Shown piece by piece: positions 8,223 through 17,043 of a DNA stretch of 45,695 nucleotides. The stretch lies in assembly GCA_016934745.1 (NCBI GenBank), contig JAFGSF010000051.1:1-45695 (forward strand), in the 5' to 3' direction. Source of the stretch: Candidatus Aminicenantota bacterium (GTDB taxonomy: Bacteria; Acidobacteriota; Aminicenantia; UBA2199). Numbering within the stretch: position 1 is the first letter of the stretch; every line of letters begins with the position of its first letter. The notes under the pieces are model-generated. The model searched no databases, had not been told where the DNA came from, and was given only the letters and a program-made list of their open reading frames with translations. Both the position numbers and the translations under genes were made by a program.

Positions 8223-9269
8223 ATGAAAATCGCATTTCTGGTCATTAGTCCTCATATGCCGTCTACTCGTTTCCGCGTACTGCAGTATTTGCCCATGCTG
8301 GCTGAGCGGCGGGTGAAATTCAAGGTCATCGCCATTGAGCCATCCCGTTGCGTGCCGGGTATGAAAAAACTCTGCCAGTTCGGGCACTACCTCAGGGTCT
8401 TGGTCACCGCCTGGCGTTATGATCTGGTTTTTCTGCAGAAACCGGGATTTATTATTAACCGCTGGTTTTATCTCAAGCTATTGTTCCGGCTGCAAAAAAA
8501 GGTGATCTTTGATTTTGACGACGCCATATTCCTGGACTATAAGACCGGGCTGGCACGAGACGAAGCCTGGCTAAAAAAAATGGCGTTCATTTTAACGCAC
8601 AGCTCTATGGTTATTGCCGGCAACCCTTATTTATCCAAATTCAGTAAAAAATATAACCAGCGAGTAGAGATAATCCCCACTCCGATTGACTGCGAAGCCT
8701 ATCGTCCCCGGCACTACCGGCCGGCCGATCCAATTGTGACCGTCGGCTGGATGGGAACCGAATCCAACTTGCCGTATTTGTTCACCTTGATCCCGGTCAT
8801 ACAGTCATTGCTGGCTGAAGACGGCATACGGTTTTTAATTGTCACCAGTCCGACTGCAAAACCTATGGCACTTACTTGCGACGAAAAGATTGTCTGGAAA
8901 ACCTGGCAAGCTGAAACTGAAATTGAGGACCTGAGGCTTTTTGATATTGGCATCATGCCTCTGCTCGACAATGACTATACCCGGGGCAAATGCGGTTTCA
9001 AGCTGCTGCAGTATATGGCGGTGGGCATTCCCGTTCTCGCTTCTCCGGTGGGAATGAACCGAGAGATCGTTCAAGAAAGGATTAACGGATTCCTAGTTGC
9101 TGATCATGACGAATGGCTGGATAAATTGCGTGCACTCTGCGCCGATGAAAATCTGAGGAACAGGATGGGCAAAGCCGGGCGGGAGATCGCTATCAAGAAA
9201 TATTCTCTGGGCAACTTTTCAGGACCATGGATATCCCTGCTGCAAAAGGTAGGCGCCCGAGAGAAATAA
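8223..9269 (+). CDS. GT4-family glycosyltransferase (348 aa)
   Basis: This is a cytoplasmic GT-B enzyme. The N-terminus MKIAFLVISPHMPSTRFR resembles GT4 proteins acting on lipid-linked sugars, and residues about 95-105 hold VIFDFDDAIFLD. The second domain starts near residue 175 (VTVGWMGT) and contains GKCGFKLLQYMAVGIPVLAS, in which K and Q take the places of the usual EX7E acidic pair. A typical GT4 tail (IVQERINGFLV) follows. It probably adds one sugar to the operon A repeat unit; donor and linkage cannot be read. It starts one base after the flippase stop, indicating co-transcription and likely coupling. Confidence 0.82.
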   Translation: MKIAFLVISPHMPSTRFRVLQYLPMLAERRVKFKVIAIEPSRCVPGMKKLCQFGHYLRVLVTAWRYDLVFLQKPGFIINRWFYLKLLFRLQKKVIFDFDDAIFLDYKTGLARDEAWLKKMAFILTHSSMVIAGNPYLSKFSKKYNQRVEIIPTPIDCEAYRPRHYRPADPIVTVGWMGTESNLPYLFTLIPVIQSLLAEDGIRFLIVTSPTAKPMALTCDEKIVWKTWQAETEIEDLRLFDIGIMPLLDNDYTRGKCGFKLLQYMAVGIPVLASPVGMNREIVQERINGFLVADHDEWLDKLRALCADENLRNRMGKAGREIAIKKYSLGNFSGPWISLLQKVGAREK

Positions 9270-9304
9270 ATCATGGTCAGGCGACGCGGGTGATTGGTTC
9301 TAGC

Positions 9305-10462
9305 ATGTTGAAAAAAGTACTGTACATAAACCTTACGGCTAAAACCAGCGGCGCTGAATTCAGCCTATTGCGCTTGATGTCCGGGCTTGACGTTGGCAAG
9401 TTCCACCCCATTTTGTTGCTGTCGGAGTCCGGGCCATTCAGGGAAAAAGCCGAAATGCTTGGCATTGAAACCGTCATCCTGCCGCAGCTGATCAAATTCG
9501 GCGAATATTTCCGGTTTTATAAAATCCCAAAAGCATTATGGGCAGTTTATAAATTGCTGAGAATGATACGGACCAAAAAAATTCACCTGGTTCATGCCAA
9601 TTCACCGCGGGCCGCGTATATAAGCGACATGGCCGCCTACTTGGCCGGAGTGCCTTCAGTGATCCACGTTCGGGATACGCATGAAAGTCCATTTAATTCG
9701 CTGTTCAAATCCAAGCTACTGGGGTTTTTTTCCAACAGAATTGTCGCCGTATCAAGGGCCGCTGCTGACATGGTCCTGAGAGTCAATCCGTCGCTCATTG
9801 GCAAAACCGAGGTCGTTTACAACGGTTTTGCCATGAACGTGATCTCGGCGACACCCTGGAAGGATATCCGCGGTGAATGGAACATTCCACCAGTGGCCAA
9901 GCTCATCGGTGCCGTTGGCACCATTCACCCCAGCAAGGGTCAGGACATTCTCATCCGGGCCGTGGCGCGCCTGAAAAAATCTATCCCCGCTCTGAAGCTG
10001 CTGCTTATTGGCGAAGTGTTTCACCGCGATGCCGAAGCCTATCAAGTCGGACTGGGGAAACTTGCCGTAGAATTGGGAATAGGGGGGGATGTGATTTTTA
10101 CCGGGTTCCGCCATGACGTCTTGAGCTTGATCAAGGGGCTGGACATATTCGTTCACCCCGCCATCATAGCCGATTCATTGCCCGGCGTTCTGATCGAAGC
10201 CGCGGCATTGGGAAAGGCAATCGTGGCCACCCGGGTCGGCGGTGTGGCCGAAATCGTGGAGCATGAATCATCGGCGCTGCTGGTGGAACCAGGGGATGCG
10301 GCCTCTCTTGCCAATGCCATGCTCACATTACTGACTGACATGGACCTGGCGCAAAGGTTGGCCCGGCAAGCCCAGCGGCATGCCAGCTCTCTTTTTTCCA
10401 TACAGGGATATGTGGAGAACATCAGCAAAATCTATGAGCAGCTTCTGGAAGGCAAAAAATGA
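9305..10462 (+). CDS. GT4-family glycosyltransferase (385 aa)
   Basis: I start this at the ATG at 9305 (MLKKVLYIN) because the 26 residues encoded upstream in the same frame overlap the preceding gene and look nothing like a GT N-terminus. The N-terminal half has SGAEFSLLRL and IHLVHANSPRAAYI; the C-terminal half has AVGTIHPSKGQDILIRA and SLPGVLIEAAALGKAIVAT with the GT4 acidic residue, then GVAEIVEHESSALLV. It is a cytoplasmic GT-B glycosyltransferase for the operon A glycan. No clear Shine-Dalgarno is visible. Its stop overlaps the next start by 4 bases (ATGA at 10459-10462). Confidence 0.82.
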   Translation: MLKKVLYINLTAKTSGAEFSLLRLMSGLDVGKFHPILLLSESGPFREKAEMLGIETVILPQLIKFGEYFRFYKIPKALWAVYKLLRMIRTKKIHLVHANSPRAAYISDMAAYLAGVPSVIHVRDTHESPFNSLFKSKLLGFFSNRIVAVSRAAADMVLRVNPSLIGKTEVVYNGFAMNVISATPWKDIRGEWNIPPVAKLIGAVGTIHPSKGQDILIRAVARLKKSIPALKLLLIGEVFHRDAEAYQVGLGKLAVELGIGGDVIFTGFRHDVLSLIKGLDIFVHPAIIADSLPGVLIEAAALGKAIVATRVGGVAEIVEHESSALLVEPGDAASLANAMLTLLTDMDLAQRLARQAQRHASSLFSIQGYVENISKIYEQLLEGKK

Positions 10463-11658
10463 ATGTTTTGTTTATGGCGCCATTCCCCCCGTTGCCGGAA
10501 AGCAGCGGTTCGCGGATGCGGGCCATGACCGTATTGCATTCACTGGCCGGGCACAATCTTTTTCTTGTTGCCTTCTGTGGTGTGGAAGAATCGATGGACC
10601 CGGCTGCTTTACGGAAAATATTTGCGGAAGTGCATGTTTTTTCCCCACCGAAAATCGGCTTGGGCAGGGTTTTCATTAATCATTTTTCCTTTAAACCGTT
10701 ATTAGCCAAGCGTTTCTTTCTTAAGGCGGTCCGAAAAAAAATCCGTCAACTGGTGCGGGAAAGGCATATTGACTTGGTGATCGCTGAAACACTCCTTATG
10801 GCCGAGTATTTTCGCGGCTTGACCGGTCCACGCCTGATTTTAGACGAGCACAACCTGGAATATATCCGGGCCGCCCGGCGCATTCCCACCGCCTGCAATG
10901 GGTTCAAGAAATTCTACTACTATCTGATCATGCAGCGCTTGCGTTATCATGAGCTGAAAGTTGTGAATGCAGTGGACATCTGCCTCACCTGTTCAGCGGA
11001 AGATGCCGCCACCATCGGCCGCTGGTGCCCTGACAAGCGCATCATGGATGTTCCCAACTCTATTGATACAAGTTATTTTCAACCTGTGGCCGGCAGGCAG
11101 GATCCGCGGCGCATTGTTTTTACGGGGACGATGTGGTATGAACCCAATGTGGATGCGATGCGTTTTTTTTGCCGGAAAATCCTGCCTGTGATCCGTCAAA
11201 AATTAGCGGATGTGGCACTGATCATTGTCGGCGACAAGCCCACTGCCGAGGTTTTCGACTTGGGCCGCGAGAGCGGTATCACGGTGACTGGATTTGTACC
11301 TGACATTCGCCCTTTTTTGGCAGAAGCCTCGGTTTTTGTTGCACCTCTGCGCATGGGCAGCGGCACGCGGCTGAAAATTCTCGGCGCCATGGCCATGGGC
11401 GTCCCGGTCGTCTCCACGTCCATCGGTGCTGAGGGCATCTGCGTACAAAACGGCATGAATATCAGCATCGCCGACACCGTGCCTGATTTTGCCGATTCGG
11501 TTCTGCGCATCCTCTGTGATCCGGTTTGGCAGAAGAAACTTGCCGCCGGAGGCAGGAAATTGGTGCTGGAAAAATATTCCAGCCAAATCATCGATCGTCA
11601 GCTTCATCGGTTATGGCGAGAGATCGGTCTGAATGAAGAAGTGCCATGTGGGATTTAA
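10459..11658 (+). CDS. GT4-family glycosyltransferase (399 aa)
   Basis: The product opens with MNVLFMAPFPPLPESSGSRM and has LILDEHNLEY near residue 130 and FTGTMWYEPNVDA near residue 220, features of the GT4 branch often seen in exopolysaccharide loci linked to exosortase systems. The donor-binding part reads VAPLRMGSGTRLKILGAMA, then GVPVVS. No exosortase or PEP-CTERM gene is present in this window, so that association is only by family resemblance. It overlaps the gene before by 4 bases and the one after by 13 bases, within a tightly packed operon. Confidence 0.82.
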   Translation: MNVLFMAPFPPLPESSGSRMRAMTVLHSLAGHNLFLVAFCGVEESMDPAALRKIFAEVHVFSPPKIGLGRVFINHFSFKPLLAKRFFLKAVRKKIRQLVRERHIDLVIAETLLMAEYFRGLTGPRLILDEHNLEYIRAARRIPTACNGFKKFYYYLIMQRLRYHELKVVNAVDICLTCSAEDAATIGRWCPDKRIMDVPNSIDTSYFQPVAGRQDPRRIVFTGTMWYEPNVDAMRFFCRKILPVIRQKLADVALIIVGDKPTAEVFDLGRESGITVTGFVPDIRPFLAEASVFVAPLRMGSGTRLKILGAMAMGVPVVSTSIGAEGICVQNGMNISIADTVPDFADSVLRILCDPVWQKKLAAGGRKLVLEKYSSQIIDRQLHRLWREIGLNEEVPCGI

Positions 11659-12554
11659 GCATCATTGTCGTCAACTGGAATTCCCGGCAATTCATTCGTG
11701 CATGCCTGAATTCCATTTACTCGCTGCCGCATGATCTGACTTTTGAATGTATCGTTGTTGACAACCACTCCAGCGATGGCAGCTGTAAAATAATTTCCAA
11801 GGAATTCCCGGCCGTGCAGCTGATAGAAAACCCGGCCAATCTCGGCTTTGCCGCCGCCAACAACCAGGGAGCCCGGGCGGCCGCGGCCCGTTTTTTGCTT
11901 TTTCTGAATCCCGACACACTGATCCACCCGGGCACGCTGGACGGCGCCGTCGCATTCATGGAACAGCATCCAGACGCCGGCATCATGGGCTGTCGGACGG
12001 TGCACCCTGACGGTACATTGCAGGCCACGGCTTTCACTTTTCCGAGCAAGCTCAGGATGTTCGCCTATGTTTCAGGGTTGAACCGTTTTTTCAAATTGTC
12101 CCGCTTCAGAAACCATTCGGTTCGCCGTACCCCCGACTATGTGCAAGGATCGTTCCTGATCATCAGCAAGGACCTTTTTGACGATAGTGGCGGATTCGAT
12201 GAACGTTTTTTTCTGTACGCCGAAGAAGTGGATTTGTGCATGCGGGTCAAAGCGGCGGGCTTCACGATTTATTATAACCCTGCCGTTTCCATTACTCACC
12301 ATGGCGGCGGCAGCGGCGGAAACTCATTCGCCGCGCTCGGGCATTATATTCGGAGCAGCATCAGTCTTTATCAGCACTACCGGCGGCCGCGGGAGGCGCA
12401 GCGACTGCGCCAGGTCATGCGAGTCGCATTGCGCGGACGCGTTTTTCTGGGCTTGGTTTTTTCGTCGCTGAATCTCGGGGCGAAAAAAATGGATTTTGAA
12501 TGTCTCTGGCACGACCTGTCGGCTGAAAATAATCAAAACACTTTGGAAAAATGA
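11646..12554 (+). CDS. GT2-family glycosyltransferase, rhamnosyltransferase-like (302 aa)
   Basis: This is a GT-A fold enzyme with SIIVVNWNS at the N-terminus, VVDNHSSDGS near residue 38, LFLNPDT as the DxD equivalent near residue 98, and RFFLYAEEVDLCMR near residue 190, which contains the catalytic acidic residues (ED-type motif) of this family. It lacks the long C-terminal membrane region of processive GT2 synthases, so it should add a single sugar to a lipid-linked intermediate in the cytoplasm. Assignment to rhamnosyltransferases is a family tendency. The ATG at 11646 lies inside the end of the preceding gene. Confidence 0.85.
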   Translation: MWDLSIIVVNWNSRQFIRACLNSIYSLPHDLTFECIVVDNHSSDGSCKIISKEFPAVQLIENPANLGFAAANNQGARAAAARFLLFLNPDTLIHPGTLDGAVAFMEQHPDAGIMGCRTVHPDGTLQATAFTFPSKLRMFAYVSGLNRFFKLSRFRNHSVRRTPDYVQGSFLIISKDLFDDSGGFDERFFLYAEEVDLCMRVKAAGFTIYYNPAVSITHHGGGSGGNSFAALGHYIRSSISLYQHYRRPREAQRLRQVMRVALRGRVFLGLVFSSLNLGAKKMDFECLWHDLSAENNQNTLEK

Positions 12555-13339
12555 ATCCTAGATCCGCCGCCGCCGCCCCATTCGTCACCATCATGCAGAC
12601 CCGGATAGATAATTTTACCATGGGCGAGGTTCTGCTTCAGATCGAGAAGCTAGTCGCCGATCCGGAGCCAAGCCATATTATCACTGCCAATGTCGATCAT
12701 TTAATGATCAAACACAAATATCCGGACGACAACGAGATTTACCGCAGGGCTGTTCTTGTTGTGCCGGATGGAGTGCCATTGCTCTGGGCGGCCCGTTTTT
12801 TGGGAACGCCCTTGCAAGAGCGCATCAATGGTACGGACCTGATGGAAAAAACCTGTAAGCTGGCAGCGAAAAGAAATTTTTCCGTATTTCTGTTGGGGTC
12901 CCCGGCGGGCATTGCCGAGCGGGCCGCACGCAACCTGCAAAAACAATTTCCGGGATTGGTTGTATCCGGAGTTTATGCGCCTGAATGCGGCTTTGAAAAG
13001 GATCCTCGGGAAAATGAGAAAATCTGTGCCATGCTGCAGGAAACGCGGCCCGATATTTTATTCGTATCTTTGGGGATTCCCAAGGGAATCCTTTGGATTG
13101 ACCGCTATCAGCGCGAAGGCGGGATTGCCCTGGCCATGGAGGTCGGGGCCAGTTTCTCTTTTATTTCCGGGGATTTGAAACGGGCGCCGCGCTGGATGCA
13201 AACGAATGGCCTGGAATGGTTATGGCGGCTGATCCTTGAGCCGCGCCGGCTCTGGAAAAGATATTTATGCAATGACTTGCCATTTTTTTTCCACCTGGTC
13301 AAAGAAAAATACTTCGCGAGAAAACCGGGGAAGCCATAA
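12551..13339 (+). CDS. WecG/TagA/CpsF-family (GT26) glycosyltransferase (262 aa)
   Basis: Characteristic family sequence is present from residue 20: the TANVDHLM motif, VVPDGVPLLWAARFLG, ERINGTDLM, FLLGSPAGIAERAA and LFVSLGIPKGILWI, plus a C-terminal PRWMQTNGLEWLWRL. Known members transfer N-acetylmannosamine or its uronic acid to a lipid-linked acceptor. The donor here cannot be determined. Its ATG overlaps the stop of the GT2 gene (ATGA, 12551-12554). It is the last gene before a 229-base gap and may end the operon A transcript, though I see no hairpin terminator after it. Confidence 0.88.
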   Translation: MNPRSAAAAPFVTIMQTRIDNFTMGEVLLQIEKLVADPEPSHIITANVDHLMIKHKYPDDNEIYRRAVLVVPDGVPLLWAARFLGTPLQERINGTDLMEKTCKLAAKRNFSVFLLGSPAGIAERAARNLQKQFPGLVVSGVYAPECGFEKDPRENEKICAMLQETRPDILFVSLGIPKGILWIDRYQREGGIALAMEVGASFSFISGDLKRAPRWMQTNGLEWLWRLILEPRRLWKRYLCNDLPFFFHLVKEKYFARKPGKP

Positions 13340-13505
13340 AACCACAAGTCATTTTCACGCCGCTGATAATTTCGGAGGAGAAAAAACAATAGCCGGTCGG
13401 ATGGTCCCGCTGCATTGGCCTGTTTGAAGCCTTCAATGAAGCGACAGGTAAAAAATGATAAAAAATGAGATTGAAAATACCGCAAGGATTGCTTCTGCCC
13501 GGGTT

Positions 13506-13533
13506 TTGATTTATGATAACCTAATCGTAAAAT
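13506..13533 (+). promoter_or_regulatory. Candidate promoter before the sugar-phosphate transferase
   Basis: TTGATT (13506-13511), 16 bases, TAAAAT (13528-13533). It lies in the 13340-13568 gap, and the gene start at 13569 is 35 bases after the -10. An ATG at 13540 sits 6 bases after the -10 but opens only a two-codon ORF (ATG ACA TGA). A second short ORF (7 codons from 13545) ends directly before the ATG at 13569. Nothing else is visible in the gap. Confidence 0.4.
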
Positions 13534-13568
13534 ATTTAAATGACATGATTGCCAAAACAAATCGCTGA

Positions 13569-14984
13569 ATGCAAAACAGAAAAAAAACCGAAAGATTTCT
13601 GAAAAACAGCGCGGATAATTTCCTGCTGATCCTGTCTTTTCTGGGCAGTGCCGCCCTGGCTAAAAATCATGCTGGTATCAGCACCGGGTTTTTCAACCTG
13701 GCAGGTTGGGAGATTTATTTCCTGATATGCCTCTGCCTGGCCTGGAATGTCGGTGCCAGGGCTTTCGGACTTTACGATGAATTTCGCTTCCAGTCCTTGA
13801 TCGATGAGCTGAGCGTACTGGGTGAAAACATCCTGATGCAGGTTTTTTTAGCCATGGCGATCTTGTTCGTGGTTAAAACCAAAGCTTTTTCCCGATATTT
13901 TGTCTTTGCTTATTGCATCCTGCTTTTGGCATTACTGGTGCTCTGTAAATTACTGTTGAGATTGCTATTGACCTGGCTGCAAAAAAAAGGACATAATCAG
14001 AGCCATATCCTGATCGTCGGTCATGGAGAGGTGGCCCGCAGTTTTTTCGACACCGTTGCCGTCCATGCTTATTTGGGATACCGCGTCATGGGTTTCATCG
14101 CCGAGCAACCCTTGCTTGGGCTCGAGAATTTGTATCGTGGCAGTTTTGATCACCTGGCCCGGGTACTGGAAGACGAAAAAATTGATGAGGTGATCATCGC
14201 CCTGCCAAATTCGGCTACGAAAAAAATCGGCCAGGTCATAGACGTCTGTGAAAATTACCCCACCCAGATTAGAATCATTCCCGATTATTTCAAGTTTATG
14301 AGTCCGCGTTTCGGGGTATCGCGATTTGCATCCTTTCCGCTCATTTCCATTCGCGCCCATCCTTTGGAAAAATTTCATTGGCGACTTTTAAAAAGAAGTT
14401 TCGATGTGGGCTTCAGCCTGCTGTTGTTCGTCACTGTTTTTTCCTGGCTGTGGCCGCTGCTGATCGTACTGGTCAAGATATCTTCGCCCGGCCCGGTTTT
14501 TTTCAAACAGGAGCGCTGGGGGATAAAAAATACGCCGATCATCTGCTACAAATTTCGTTCCATGGTCCCGGAGAGCAGGGATGTGGATGCACATGGCCGT
14601 TATCAACAGGCATCGCGCACGGACAAGCGCATCACCCGCCTGGGCGGTTTTTTACGCCGCCGCAACCTGGATGAGCTGCCGCAATTCATCAATGTGTTGA
14701 AGGGCGATATGTCGGTGGTCGGCCCGCGACCCCACCCGACGCCGATGAACCTGGAGGTCAAGGACTCGATCCACCATTATCATTTACGACACTTGGTCAA
14801 ACCAGGAATCACCGGCTGGGCGCAGATCAACGGCTACCGCGGCGAAACCAGCGATCCGGAGGCGTTGCGCAAGAGGGTGGAATTTGACATCTGGTACATC
14901 GAAAACTGGTCGATTCTGCTGGATGTTAAAATCATCCTGTCCTCCATTTGGCTGATGCTCAAAGGCGATTCGCGGGCATACTGA
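13569..14984 (+). CDS. Polyprenyl-phosphate sugar-1-phosphate transferase (471 aa)
   Basis: It has full-length WcaJ/WbaP architecture: four hydrophobic helices in residues 14-135, a nucleotide-binding-like middle domain (ILIVGHGEVARSFFDTV near residue 147), a fifth hydrophobic segment near 285, and a C-terminal bacterial sugar transferase domain with KRSFDVGF, CYKFRSM, LPQFINVLKGDMSVVGPRP and GITGWAQINGYRG. The enzyme loads the first sugar phosphate (glucose- or galactose-1-phosphate in known relatives) onto undecaprenyl phosphate, the initiating step of the operon A glycan. A TGA directly precedes the ATG and no Shine-Dalgarno is evident. A second, shorter initiating transferase is encoded at 29625-30308. 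Confidence 0.88.
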   Translation: MQNRKKTERFLKNSADNFLLILSFLGSAALAKNHAGISTGFFNLAGWEIYFLICLCLAWNVGARAFGLYDEFRFQSLIDELSVLGENILMQVFLAMAILFVVKTKAFSRYFVFAYCILLLALLVLCKLLLRLLLTWLQKKGHNQSHILIVGHGEVARSFFDTVAVHAYLGYRVMGFIAEQPLLGLENLYRGSFDHLARVLEDEKIDEVIIALPNSATKKIGQVIDVCENYPTQIRIIPDYFKFMSPRFGVSRFASFPLISIRAHPLEKFHWRLLKRSFDVGFSLLLFVTVFSWLWPLLIVLVKISSPGPVFFKQERWGIKNTPIICYKFRSMVPESRDVDAHGRYQQASRTDKRITRLGGFLRRRNLDELPQFINVLKGDMSVVGPRPHPTPMNLEVKDSIHHYHLRHLVKPGITGWAQINGYRGETSDPEALRKRVEFDIWYIENWSILLDVKIILSSIWLMLKGDSRAY

Positions 14985-15022
14985 ATCATGGCTTGGGCAT
15001 CCGGGGTGAGGCAAATGGTCTG

Positions 15023-16957
15023 ATGGGCAAAAAAAATGTCTTTCTTTTCTGCGCGTATTTATCGCTGGTTTTGCTTTTTTTTGTTGTCGTCCTGCACTTG
15101 AATTTCGTGGTGCTGCCGGTTATCTTTCTGGCACTGGGGTTTTTGTCTTATTTATGGAGCGGCCGCAAGGCGCTGCTGATTTTCCTGTTCCTGCTGCCCC
15201 TGATCAATTCCAGCCCGGATATTTTTTTTAACGGCTACCCTTTCAACTACATGGGGGTCGCGCTTTTTTATCTTTCCGGCATGATGATCGCTTCGCATTT
15301 GAAAAAAGAAAAAACGGAGTTCATTTTTCCTGGATTCGGATTTTACCTCTTGTTACTGCTCATGATCGCTATGTCAGTTTTTTTTGTTTTCTTGCGCTGG
15401 TCCAACGTGACCATTTCCCACCTGTCTTTTCTGCGTGATACGCCGGTCACGCCCAGTGGCGAGAGAGTTTCCTTTGCCGCCATTTTCCCGATCATCACCA
15501 TGGCCTTGTTTTCCTTGACTCCCTTTCTGGCCGCCGTCATCCGCCATTGGCGCTTGGAAGCAAAGGAGATTTTCTTTCCCCTTAAAGCCGGATTTTGCCT
15601 GTCATTCCTGCTGGCCCTGGTGCAAAAATGGCTGAACCCCGATTTTCTGGCGCAAAGCTGGTGGGGATTGAGGATGAACCAGGTCAACGGCGGATTTTCA
15701 GATTTCAATGCGTTTGGATTCTTTGCCGGAGTCATGTTCTTGTACCAGGCCCTGCAGTTGACTGAAAAATTTTTCCGGCGCAATGGACTCGCGGCCAATA
15801 AGCAAACGGAGCACTCGAACCGTGCGGCCGGTCAACCGGTTTTCAGGGAATGGTGTTTTGAAATTCTTTTTTTCGTGATTGCCCTGACCGCGATTTTTGT
15901 TTTCGGCTGCCGAACCGCATTCCTGTTCGTCATGCTGGCTGTGGGTTACGTGATATTTTCAAAAAAAACAAACTGGCGAGCCAAGGCACTGGTTGTCCTG
16001 CTGATCGTGGGGTCGCTGCTGGCCGCCGGCGGAACATTGAAACGCCGGCTGCAGGATTCTTTTGCCCAGACTATGAAGATATCGCGGGCTGAAGACCGCT
16101 TGCAGGCGATCAACAATTTAAGCAGCGGACGCCTGTACAAGCTCAGGGACAGCTGGCGAATGATCGGTCGCTTTCCGGTCAGCGGCGTCGGCGCCGGAAA
16201 TTTTCTATTCTATTTAAAATATCTGCATTTCATTGATACGGCCTTCATGGACTTGCCCCTGAATCAATATTTGCTGGTTTCCAGCGAGATCGGCTTGCCG
16301 GCCGGCCTTTGTTTTATGTTGTTTCTGGCCGCACTGCTGAAGCGGAAAAAGAAGGGTCCTCGACACTACGTCATGGCATCGATCGCCTTTGCCCTGTTGT
16401 TCAACAATTTTTTTTGGTTCCCTGAATGCTTGCTCCTTTTCTGGATCTTTTTGGCGGGAGAAGAATATCAAGACGCACCGGTCAAGAAGTTAAAGCCAAT
16501 CGTGCCGTGGGCGGTCATGGCGTTTTATTTCCTGTTTCAGGTGCTTGATTTTCAGCCCTTGCATCCGGTTCGCTTAACAAACCAGTATGGCGTCGCCTAC
16601 GATTATGGATTTTGGCCGCCTGAAAAAAATGAACGTGGCGATTTTTCATGGACCCGCGGTGCTGCCGGTAAATATTTCACATCCGCTGACGTGCGCGAAA
16701 TCAGTATTTTTTGCGAGGCGCCTCATGAGTGGCTGCAAAAAGAAAAAATGACGGTCGATTTGTTTTGGCGTGGAGAATTTCTGCAACAGGTGGTTTTCGT
16801 TGCCAATGAACTGAAAAAAATCCAATTGCCATTGGGCCAGGAGGGATTTCTCGATATCCGGGTGCATCCTACTTTCAATATCCATACCCTTCATCTGGGT
16901 GACGATGATCGGGAGTTGGGAGTGCAATTACTGGAGACCGGAACAGTTCTGAAGTGA
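15023..16957 (+). CDS. Wzy / O-antigen ligase-like membrane protein with C-terminal domain (644 aa)
   Basis: I prefer the ATG at 15023 (MGKKNVFLF) to an upstream start inside the previous gene. About 11-12 hydrophobic segments are present, and the Wzy_C-type loop reads RFPVSGVGAGNFLFYL followed by PLNQYLLVSSEIGLP. This indicates a polymerase or ligase that uses undecaprenyl-linked glycans on the periplasmic side. After the last helix (about residue 530) a soluble tail of about 115 residues, with a beta-rich appearance (VDLFWRGEFLQQVVFV and so on), extends beyond the usual family length; its role is unknown. The gene follows the initiating transferase by 38 bases. Confidence 0.8.
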   Translation: MGKKNVFLFCAYLSLVLLFFVVVLHLNFVVLPVIFLALGFLSYLWSGRKALLIFLFLLPLINSSPDIFFNGYPFNYMGVALFYLSGMMIASHLKKEKTEFIFPGFGFYLLLLLMIAMSVFFVFLRWSNVTISHLSFLRDTPVTPSGERVSFAAIFPIITMALFSLTPFLAAVIRHWRLEAKEIFFPLKAGFCLSFLLALVQKWLNPDFLAQSWWGLRMNQVNGGFSDFNAFGFFAGVMFLYQALQLTEKFFRRNGLAANKQTEHSNRAAGQPVFREWCFEILFFVIALTAIFVFGCRTAFLFVMLAVGYVIFSKKTNWRAKALVVLLIVGSLLAAGGTLKRRLQDSFAQTMKISRAEDRLQAINNLSSGRLYKLRDSWRMIGRFPVSGVGAGNFLFYLKYLHFIDTAFMDLPLNQYLLVSSEIGLPAGLCFMLFLAALLKRKKKGPRHYVMASIAFALLFNNFFWFPECLLLFWIFLAGEEYQDAPVKKLKPIVPWAVMAFYFLFQVLDFQPLHPVRLTNQYGVAYDYGFWPPEKNERGDFSWTRGAAGKYFTSADVREISIFCEAPHEWLQKEKMTVDLFWRGEFLQQVVFVANELKKIQLPLGQEGFLDIRVHPTFNIHTLHLGDDDRELGVQLLETGTVLK

Positions 16958-17007
16958 GCGAGCGGGTATTTGAATTCGTGACCGCAATTGGGCAAATTCT
17001 TTTACCC

Positions 17008-17037
17008 TTGTAAAAAACGTGTGATTTAAGATAAAAT
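17008..17037 (+). promoter_or_regulatory. Promoter of the propeller-LuxR gene, leaderless geometry
   Basis: TTGTAA (17008-17013), 18 bases, TAAAAT (17032-17037), then 6 bases and the ATG at 17044. No Shine-Dalgarno precedes the ATG. The expected transcription start falls on or next to the start codon. Confidence 0.5.
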
Positions 17038-17043
17038 GTTTCA

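Noticed and set aside
13540..13548. ATG placed 6 bases after a TAAAAT -10 box, like the leaderless starts
   Set aside because: It opens only ATG-ACA-TGA; a minimal two-codon ORF cannot be supported, and it serves as a reminder that this spacing can occur by chance.
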